From a virus: a stretch of 51,052 nt of DNA. The notes under the pieces were generated by a model. It saw nothing but the letters and a program-made list of their open reading frames with translations. It was not told the origin of the DNA and did not search any database. Location of the stretch: the IMG/VR virus record IMGVR_UViG_3300024520_000105, positions 1 through 51,052 of that record; one strand, written 5' to 3'. Positions 44,554 through 51,052 of the stretch are shown here, in pieces. Position 1 is the stretch's first letter, and each line of letters opens with the position of its first letter. The translations under genes and the position numbers were made by a program.

Positions 44554-47500
44554 TATCGTCTCCGTGTACGTCTTCTGCTTTTCTTGCGGGGTGTATGTTC
44601 TGAAATTGATAGGCCAAAGAATGCCCCCGCTCCAGCAGCAGTTGTCTTTACTGGGTCGTGAGTCCCTACCCATAAGTCGTGAACCTCCTGCCAGACCAAA
44701 GGGGCAAACGCCCTGATAAGCGTTTCAACTTTACCCTGCTCTTGGCCTATTGCGTTTTTGCCCTCTACCAAAGCCACAAGCCCAGTCACCGTTGGGTTCA
44801 GTTTGTAAAAGACGAATCTTGACATTAAATCTCTAAGGTTGGTGTTGACTTCTCTTCCGCCGAATGCTTGCTTTCCCTTTAGAGCCGCAACAGCCAAAAT
44901 GCGGGCAGGCTGCTGAAGGCCAGCGAACAGGTCTATTCTGGTATTGCCGACTATGATTTTTCCCCAGTCGCTACTCTCTGGGTCTGTCCCTACATCTGCA
45001 CCTGCAAGTTGAGCAAGACCAATCGCGGACGCCGTAACAGTGGAAAACGCGAAGAAGTCTTTGGCAATCTCGTTTCTAACTCTAGGGTTCTTCCAATTCT
45101 TAAAAAAGGCAAGTGGAGTCTGCACCCTAGAAGCAGTGAAACGCGGAGCAAAGAATGCAGTGGCCAAGTCCTCTGCCGCCCTATTAAAACTGCCCAAATC
45201 GCCCCTGCCACTGGCCTTGTTTACATAATCAGCCCACGCCCTAAGTTCAACGTCTGTAGCGTTGGGATAGGTTTTTGCGAACTGGTCAAACGATGCCGCC
45301 CTCATCATGTTCAGCATAGTAGTCATATTGCGGTTTGACCCCTTAACAAGTTTACCAAACCCTAGTATCTTCTCTGCCAAGCGCGACGCAAACTGTTCCT
45401 CTCCAGCCCGTATAGGTCCGTCTAGCGTAGCCAAGAACAGGCCAGATTTGTCACGCTTCACTTGGTTGGGGTGGTTGCGAAGGTTGAAGTCTATGGCGTC
45501 AGCCTTGTGCTGCGAGAAGAACGCACCAAAAGCCTTGCCGAACGACTTGGCGAATGTTCCTGGCCGTCTTGCTCCCAATATCGCAGCCTGTCTCAAGGCT
45601 CCAGACATATCTGCCGTTGCAAGAGTTGCCCTTGAGAGCGAACCGACCTCTCTGGCTATTTGAGTCCTTGTCAGCGGTTTCTTGCTGTCTATCAATGCCT
45701 TTACATCACGCTTCTTGGCCGCCAACTTAACAGCAGCATTCTCAAGTTCTTCTAGGCGTACCCGCTTATCTCTCTGCGGGGTAGCGGCAAAATCATCCTC
45801 TGCAATCTGGCGGTCCAGGTCTGCTATCTTGTCATTGGTACGCATCAAAGCCCTCAAGTCTGCCAAATCCTGCTTAGCCTTGGTTATGTCAGCCCTGTCT
45901 TCTGGTCGGGCCTTCTTGACATCCCTTTGTCCTGTAGCAAGTTGGTCCTGAACTTGCTGTATTTTCAACTGAACCTCTTTAAGCTTCATATCGTCATTGA
46001 TGGTGCGAAACGCACTCGTCTTTAGCTTCTTCAAGAGCTTTCGTAATTCTTTCACCCTAGCAGAATCAGACGCCTTTAGGGCTGGTTGGTCAAATATGCC
46101 CTTCTGTGCATCGTCTATCTTGGCCTCTAGCCTAGCCTGAATCTTCAAGTCCGACTCAACACTCCTAGCCTCTTTGCGCTGCCGAGACTTCTCTGTGCGC
46201 CTTTTGCCAGCCAATGAATCCCATACCTGCCTGTCCGTTAAGTCCGGCACATCTAGCCTCACACGCTCGGCCACAGCCTCTAACGTGGTAGCACCCTGCT
46301 TGATATGGTTTATCGCCAGCTTCCCGATAATCCTAGCGGCTTCAGGGGCCAGCCCTGTAACGTCATTGACCCTATGGCCCATGGTAGCAAGTTGCTTCTT
46401 AAGGTCAGCCTGCTCTTCCGCTAGACCAGCCTGCTTTCTCCTGCGCCTTGTCTGGCCAACTTCCTCTTTGAGTACACGGCCCGCATTCTTCTTTGACCTA
46501 CCAGCATCCATCTTGTCAGCAGCTGCCGTCAATTTAGCAACTTGGTCTTCTAGCGTCCGTATCTGGTCTGTCAGATTCTTGGCCTCTACGTTCTCTTTGA
46601 CGGTCAGCTTATCACCCTTAGCAACTTTGAGTGCCTGTTTTAATCCAGCCAGAGTGTATACCTCTCTGTTGATTCTTAGCCTTTGGAGGTTGAGTGCACC
46701 ACCAGCCTTTGACCCACGGAACCTTGCAGCCTCAGTGATAACGTCAAGAATCTCGTCTTTAACGTCTAGTTGGGTCTGCAATTTTGCGGCCTCTGCTGGT
46801 TTGCCAGCATCTATCAAATCGGCAGCTTTTTTCACTATTGCCGCCCGCTCGTCTTCCAGTTGAGCTGTCCTGAGAATCATAGCCACGAACTCATCGTCTG
46901 TTATGTTGCCCTTGTTCTTTATCGCGCCTCTAGCAACCTCCTCCGCCTGCTGGTCTAGCCCCTTTGCCTTGACTCTGTTCAATCTGTCAGCAAACGTGCG
47001 CTGGGCTTCAGGCTCTATCTGGTCTAGCTCGGACGCATCCCTGATTCTGGCAATCTCTTCCTTCGTCAGTGCAGTTGTGTTGTCTGGCCTAGTTGCCGCA
47101 GACTCTTGCTGCTGCTTAACGGTCACATCATCATCTATGTTGCTTGCAGTCTTAAGGGCCGCCTCTTGGGCCGCTATGCGCTCTGCTGATGCTGGTATCG
47201 GGCGGGGGGCTTCAGGGGCGGCTGATGGTGAAGGCGACGGTTGCTTGAAACTGTCTATTGTCTCTAAAAACTCTTTGGCCCACGGAGCGGGAAGCTTAGA
47301 CTCTACAAACGCTCTTGACGCTTGGGCGGCCTCAACCTCAGCAGGTTGTTCAAAATAGGGGATGCGCCTTGATTCCCTTGTTTGTCCACGCCCTTCTAAT
47401 ATCTGCACAACGTGCTGAAGCTCATGGGCTATGCCCGCAGATGCCTCGTCAATATTCCTAGCCGTGAACCTTATTGTGTGCTGGCCTATGGATGATTTGT

Positions 47501-49154
47501 CGGTTGCATCTACCACCGTACTAACCTGCCCATGAACGGGGTCATAAACACCGTCTGGGTCTATGCGTACATCCACCCTCACATTCTCAGCCTCTGGAAA
47601 GTCTGCAAACAGCTTCTCGTCACCTACAACATTGGAGAGCTTTGTATCTATGTTTGTATGCGTAACATCTTTCCCGCTTGGAACCCTAAGCGTTCTCTCA
47701 AGATGTGCTGGAATATCTATACGGGAGGCATATGTAGGAACACCGCGATTTGTTTCACCACTTTGAAGTGCAAAAACAGGCTCCCCCTTTGATATGGAAG
47801 ACCTGTCGGCAACAGAGATGACGCTGGGGGCTTCCCTTGGCGTTGGCCTTATGGGTGTCTCCCTCTGCTCAGGGGCCGCCACAGGTTCTTCGACCACTGG
47901 CCTAGATTCACCTGTCTCGTCTATCTCTATGCGCTGTGGGGCTTCTGGTACAGGTGCAGGAGCTTCCTCTGTCTTGAACCCCGTCTTCTCGCCCTCGGCC
48001 AAGTCCTTCTTGAACTTAGACAGAACGGCTTTCTTGGTCTTGCGGGCAAACATATCAAATTCGCCCTGACTGCGCTGTAGCTTCAGTCTACCACTCTTGG
48101 TAGCGTTGTCCTCTAGACCAAATACTATGCTCATAGCCAACTGCGGCATCTCTTCTTTGATGAACCAATCCATGAATGACTGGTCCTGTAGCCTATCCCT
48201 AAGCCCTAAATCGGTAATCATGTCAAAGGCCAAGTCTGTACCCACCTGAGCCAAGAAGTTGCTTACACCTGGCCCAACGGTCTGCTCTGGGAATATGCCT
48301 ATAAGCGATGCTGCTACAGACTGCCCAAAGTTGGCTGCTGCAGTCTTAGGGTCTACGCCAGCGTCTAAAGAAGCTAGACTCCTAACGCCAGAGGTTATGC
48401 CCGCTGTGCCAAGCCTTGTGGCGAACAACTGACCTAAGCTGGAAAGCTCCTGCACCTTCTTAAGCCCACCAAAAGCACCCGCAACAGCCCTACCCGAAAG
48501 GACTGCGCCAATAAGGTTCAATGTGGAGTTGGCAATCTGCTCACCTGTGGACTGGGCGTTGAGTTCGGCACCTGCAGCCTTGCCAAGCCTATCAAGCACC
48601 AAGTCACTCAATCCTAGCGTAAGCCCAGACTCTAGGGACTTTAGCCCCCTGAACACAGGTTCTGCTGCACCAAGGAACTGTTCTGCCCCTGCACCCTCGC
48701 CCTCTATGCTGGCAGCAGACTCTAAGCCTGCCAACCTCTGAAACTCGTTAAATCTTTTGTTGGCCGTCTGCTGGGCGGCAACATCACCAGACGCCTGTGC
48801 TGCCCTTAGCTCCTCCTTAGACCGCTCCAGCCCTGCGACAATGGCATCATCTGTAGTCTTGGACTCCTGTATGAGTTCGCTGGCAGGGCCTTGGGCTGGC
48901 GTAGCATCGGCTACACTCTGGCGCAGCATGGTGTCACCCTCTGGCTGGCCGTCTGGGGCGGTTAGTGCGGTTCTCGTCTGGATTGGCTGAGACAGGAAGT
49001 CCAAGGACTCGTCCTGTGCTGCCACGGGCGGGGCTTTCGCTGGACCGTCTAGCAAGAAATCAAGAGACTCGTCTTGTATGGAAGGAGTGCTGGCAGGTTC
49101 TGCCTGTCCTACATCATCTAACAAGAAGTCGAGACTATTGTTATTGCTTGCCAC
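44553..49154 (-). CDS. Giant internal virion/ejection protein with metallopeptidase motif
   Basis: A 1533-aa protein with a GTG start and AAGGAG upstream. Residues 1-55 hold three Ser-Leu-Asp-Phe-Leu repeats (about 7, 30 and 50). A predicted membrane-active helical part lies near 150-345. A peptidase-like segment with the zinc motif His-Glu-Leu-Gln-His (577-581) lies in a domain like LPD23 of large polyvalent proteins. A long coiled coil (about 650-1150) follows, and the C-terminal 300 residues resemble the phage polyvalent-protein tail (Asn-Lys-Ala-Ser-Gly-Arg-Gly-Asp, Phe-Phe-Ala-Pro-Arg-Phe-Thr-Ala-Ser-Arg-Val). The very basic end is Arg-Arg-Arg-Thr-Arg-Arg-Arg. Podovirus-type ejection protein is the best reading. 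Confidence 0.82.
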   Translation of the reverse strand: MASNNNSLDFLLDDVGQAEPASTPSIQDESLDFLLDGPAKAPPVAAQDESLDFLSQPIQTRTALTAPDGQPEGDTMLRQSVADATPAQGPASELIQESKTTDDAIVAGLERSKEELRAAQASGDVAAQQTANKRFNEFQRLAGLESAASIEGEGAGAEQFLGAAEPVFRGLKSLESGLTLGLSDLVLDRLGKAAGAELNAQSTGEQIANSTLNLIGAVLSGRAVAGAFGGLKKVQELSSLGQLFATRLGTAGITSGVRSLASLDAGVDPKTAAANFGQSVAASLIGIFPEQTVGPGVSNFLAQVGTDLAFDMITDLGLRDRLQDQSFMDWFIKEEMPQLAMSIVFGLEDNATKSGRLKLQRSQGEFDMFARKTKKAVLSKFKKDLAEGEKTGFKTEEAPAPVPEAPQRIEIDETGESRPVVEEPVAAPEQRETPIRPTPREAPSVISVADRSSISKGEPVFALQSGETNRGVPTYASRIDIPAHLERTLRVPSGKDVTHTNIDTKLSNVVGDEKLFADFPEAENVRVDVRIDPDGVYDPVHGQVSTVVDATDKSSIGQHTIRFTARNIDEASAGIAHELQHVVQILEGRGQTRESRRIPYFEQPAEVEAAQASRAFVESKLPAPWAKEFLETIDSFKQPSPSPSAAPEAPRPIPASAERIAAQEAALKTASNIDDDVTVKQQQESAATRPDNTTALTKEEIARIRDASELDQIEPEAQRTFADRLNRVKAKGLDQQAEEVARGAIKNKGNITDDEFVAMILRTAQLEDERAAIVKKAADLIDAGKPAEAAKLQTQLDVKDEILDVITEAARFRGSKAGGALNLQRLRINREVYTLAGLKQALKVAKGDKLTVKENVEAKNLTDQIRTLEDQVAKLTAAADKMDAGRSKKNAGRVLKEEVGQTRRRRKQAGLAEEQADLKKQLATMGHRVNDVTGLAPEAARIIGKLAINHIKQGATTLEAVAERVRLDVPDLTDRQVWDSLAGKRRTEKSRQRKEARSVESDLKIQARLEAKIDDAQKGIFDQPALKASDSARVKELRKLLKKLKTSAFRTINDDMKLKEVQLKIQQVQDQLATGQRDVKKARPEDRADITKAKQDLADLRALMRTNDKIADLDRQIAEDDFAATPQRDKRVRLEELENAAVKLAAKKRDVKALIDSKKPLTRTQIAREVGSLSRATLATADMSGALRQAAILGARRPGTFAKSFGKAFGAFFSQHKADAIDFNLRNHPNQVKRDKSGLFLATLDGPIRAGEEQFASRLAEKILGFGKLVKGSNRNMTTMLNMMRAASFDQFAKTYPNATDVELRAWADYVNKASGRGDLGSFNRAAEDLATAFFAPRFTASRVQTPLAFFKNWKNPRVRNEIAKDFFAFSTVTASAIGLAQLAGADVGTDPESSDWGKIIVGNTRIDLFAGLQQPARILAVAALKGKQAFGGREVNTNLRDLMSRFVFYKLNPTVTGLVALVEGKNAIGQEQGKVETLIRAFAPLVWQEVHDLWVGTHDPVKTTAAGAGAFFGLSISEHTPRKKSRRRTRRR

Positions 49155-50622
49155 GATTGTTCTCCTTCACCAGTAGCTTGGCCGCCTTATAATTGTCCAC
49201 CGCGAGCTTTGCTGCAGCACTTCCCTTTTGCTCGTTCACCGTCTTGAATATCTTGATTACGATTTCCTCATCATTCAAGCCTTCAAAGAGAGGGCTGTTT
49301 TTCACCCTGTCAACCCTGTCAACCGCCTTTGCAAACGCAACGTCATCTGAGTCTATGCGGCCATCTCCGTTGGCATCCCCCACGCTCTCTGGGGATGTAG
49401 TTGGGCGTTGAGCGTCTGGCACAGGAACAGTCTCAAGTTCTGGCACCTCTGGCGTACCAGTAGGTCTTGTAATGTCTGTGCGGCCCACAACAACCTTGCC
49501 TTCCTCATCGAATATATCTTCAGAGATTGTCTTCTTGCCCACCTTGGTCTTTTCAAACTCAACCAGAGCATTGAACCTAGCCATATTCTCGTCACGCAGG
49601 GCTTCTCTCTTCTCCTTCTCCAACTGTGCCTGTAATCTAGCAGGGTCACGCGCAAACTCGCCAGCAGCCACTTGTTCTGCTACACGCTTTTGTTCAAGCT
49701 GTACCTTGGCGGCATCAAGCCCAAACTTCAGTTTATCTGCTGCACTAAGAGTGCCAAACTGAAACGCTTTCTGGATTCTATTTGCCCTATCTATTCGCTC
49801 CCTAGACTCTGCGGCAACCCTAGCTGACTCGCCTTCAAGCCGAAGCTCTGACTCAAGGTCGGTAGCAGTCTTCTTCTCGGCAATAATAGCGTTCCTATTA
49901 GCAGCCAACCTATCCTCTAACTGCTTAATCTCGCCACCAATCTGCGCCTTAGCACTCTCTTTGGCCTCTAGCGTCTTAGCACCAGAGAACCTGCGATTGA
50001 ACGCAAGGGTTGAGCCAAGCTGCTCTCTAAGTTCTGCAAGCTGCGCCTCTAACGGCCCCTGCTCTTGGCGTTGCTTCTGCTCTGCTGGGGTCAACGCCTT
50101 GCGCTGGCCAGCACTCTCAGCCCGCTGTACGGTGCCAGTAGCTTCGTCAAATATCTCGCCTTCAGCCACACGTCTATCTTCTATCGGTACAGACGCACCC
50201 AACTCTAGTGGGCCGCCAGCAAACTTGCTGCGTTCTGTAGCTAGGGCCTGCTCTAGCGGGTTCTTCTGTATCTGTGAAGGCAATACGAAGTCCACGCCAG
50301 CCTCATCGGCCAAGCGTGCAGCATCCGAAGTCTCGCCAACTACGGGGCCAGTAATGCGGCCCGGCAGCGTTGCTCGCCTAATCTCTTCGTCCTGCTGTGC
50401 GGCTAATTCGGGGAACTCTTCCTTGTTGATTGGCTCACTCTCTATCTCCAGCCTGTCTGCATCCGTAATGCCTCTTGTTGCAAACGCTGCCCCTACCTGC
50501 CTGCCTTGTGCTTCGGCTAGTGCCACCTTCTGTGCTGCTGAAACGCCAGGAAGCGTGGTTATCGCCCCGCCCCCTAAGTCGAACAGCTCTTTCCTTGTTT
50601 TTCTTCTTCTTCCGTTAGCCAT
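49141..50622 (-). CDS. Coiled-coil virion protein with dockerin-like calcium motif
   Basis: A 493-aa protein. Residues 185-360 are long coiled coils (Leu-Glu-Ala-Gln-Leu-Ala-Glu-Leu-Arg-Glu-Gln-Leu). Residues 415-427 (Gly-Asp-Ala-Asn-Gly-Asp-Gly-Arg-Ile-Asp-Ser-Asp-Asp) form a single dockerin/EF-hand-like calcium loop. The C-terminus is helical and basic. It overlaps the 1533-aa gene by 14 bp and, by position, may be a partner in an ejection complex. ATG preceded by AGGAGAT. Confidence 0.78.
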   Translation of the reverse strand: MANGRRRKTRKELFDLGGGAITTLPGVSAAQKVALAEAQGRQVGAAFATRGITDADRLEIESEPINKEEFPELAAQQDEEIRRATLPGRITGPVVGETSDAARLADEAGVDFVLPSQIQKNPLEQALATERSKFAGGPLELGASVPIEDRRVAEGEIFDEATGTVQRAESAGQRKALTPAEQKQRQEQGPLEAQLAELREQLGSTLAFNRRFSGAKTLEAKESAKAQIGGEIKQLEDRLAANRNAIIAEKKTATDLESELRLEGESARVAAESRERIDRANRIQKAFQFGTLSAADKLKFGLDAAKVQLEQKRVAEQVAAGEFARDPARLQAQLEKEKREALRDENMARFNALVEFEKTKVGKKTISEDIFDEEGKVVVGRTDITRPTGTPEVPELETVPVPDAQRPTTSPESVGDANGDGRIDSDDVAFAKAVDRVDRVKNSPLFEGLNDEEIVIKIFKTVNEQKGSAAAKLAVDNYKAAKLLVKENNRGKQ

Positions 50623-50631
50623 GACTATCTC

Positions 50632-51052
50632 CTATGGAGTTGTGTTATCAAATGAGAACTCCCAATCATACGTCCAGACTGTCTCGTTTATCTCTATTCG
50701 TTTCGTCTCATTGGACGCTATCGGGAATTGTGGAACAGGGTTGTTTGTGCGGCCATACTCTACTGAGCCAAACCGCTGTGGGGTGTTGGTCACGGCCAAT
50801 GTTTCAACACGATACCAGTTAGTGGGTATAGTCCATGGGTAGCCGTCATAGCCAGTAGGTCTATTGCTATAGGCGTTAATGGTTAGGGACGCAGGGTCGC
50901 TTAAGAACCATATGCTTGCCTCTGAAGGTATGTGGGTGGCGATTTGGCCTGCCCATGCCTGTCCACGCTCTCTGTCGCCCTCTACGGTGAAACTGAAGGG
51001 GGCTGTTCGTTCAACTCGGCCCTTAACCTCGTATGGGCGTAAGGATGCCCCA
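50632..51052 (-). CDS. Exported virion-type protein, C-terminal part (runs off window end)
   Basis: The frame is open from 51052 to the stop at 50632-50634. It is the C-terminal part of the 373-aa protein whose start is at 919; the last 218 bp repeat the beginning of the window. The visible part is beta-like, with Thr-Asn-Trp-Tyr and several aromatic residues, and ends before the 493-aa gene with a 9-bp gap. Confidence 0.8.
   Translation of the reverse strand, partial: GASLRPYEVKGRVERTAPFSFTVEGDRERGQAWAGQIATHIPSEASIWFLSDPASLTINAYSNRPTGYDGYPWTIPTNWYRVETLAVTNTPQRFGSVEYGRTNNPVPQFPIASNETKRIEINETVWTYDWEFSFDNTTP
50835..51052. repeat. Terminal redundancy, right copy
   Basis: Same sequence as 1-218 except for four synonymous transitions. 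See the left copy. Confidence 0.9.

Noticed and set aside
1-51052. tRNA genes
   Set aside because: No T-loop signature with matching acceptor stem was found on either strand.
1-51052. Integrase, excisionase or CI-type repressor indicating a temperate phage
   Set aside because: No protein shows tyrosine or serine recombinase motifs or a clear phage repressor. The helix-turn-helix protein at 18172 fits small terminase at least as well.

Overview
The window is the essentially complete genome of a tailed bacteriophage (class Caudoviricetes), assembled as a closed circle. Positions 1-218 and 50835-51052 are the same sequence with four differences, and one reading frame runs unbroken across the join (about 50,834 bp unique length). 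The four differences are all synonymous transitions, which suggests an assembly from a mixed natural phage population rather than from a clonal isolate. I see no integrase, repressor, tRNA or CRISPR array. The set of a 621-aa large terminase, 734-aa portal, scaffold and 317-aa capsid protein, with no tail tube, sheath or classical tape measure but with very large candidate internal virion proteins (1533 and 493 aa), suggests a short-tailed (podovirus-like) phage. The host is not identifiable. A Gram-negative-type envelope is suggested by the many Sec-type signal peptides, and a dockerin-like repeat, Thr-Asn-rich secreted beta proteins and a sigma54-like promoter are weakly compatible with the Planctomycetes-Verrucomicrobia-Chlamydiae group.

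Layout. The minus strand carries the late genes, read leftward from about 18.7 kb through position 1, across the join, and on from 51.0 to 39.5 kb. In transcription order they are: a helix-turn-helix protein (candidate small terminase); a zinc-ribbon HNH endonuclease with a frameshift; small unknown genes; a second HNH endonuclease; three overlapping membrane microproteins; large terminase; a tandem double GroES-like co-chaperonin; a Rossmann-like protein; a terminator; portal; scaffold; capsid; connector; a series of exported proteins; the 493- and 1533-aa candidate ejection proteins; a 960-aa fibre; a LamG-type lectin; and an end module with a DUF1353-like protein that may concern lysis.

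The plus strand (19.1-39.5 kb) carries the early and middle genes. First comes a run of tiny proteins, many with Cys-x-x-Cys zinc ribbons or single membrane segments, the first few flanked by repeated 5' and 3' sequences. A 12-bp minisatellite gene and a roughly 480-nt candidate structured RNA with its own promoter follow. Next are metallophosphoesterases, two paralogous DNA methyltransferases, YopX, a PD-(D/E)XK nuclease, an SSB-like protein, an HNH/NinG-like nuclease, a replisome-organiser-like protein, a DnaB helicase, a ClpP-like protease, an Nmad1/MazG-like protein and a HAD-like phosphatase. No DNA or RNA polymerase is recognisable, so the phage probably depends on host polymerases loaded through its own helicase.

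Most striking points: (i) at least seven, probably eight, late proteins carry cleavable export signals, which is very unusual for tailed-phage virion-type proteins; (ii) the candidate large structured RNA at 25.5-25.9 kb; (iii) near-total absence of GATC (six sites found by eye against about 200 expected), five of the six lying in the fibre/lectin region; (iv) a fused double co-chaperonin; (v) cassette-like repeated gene flanks in the early region.
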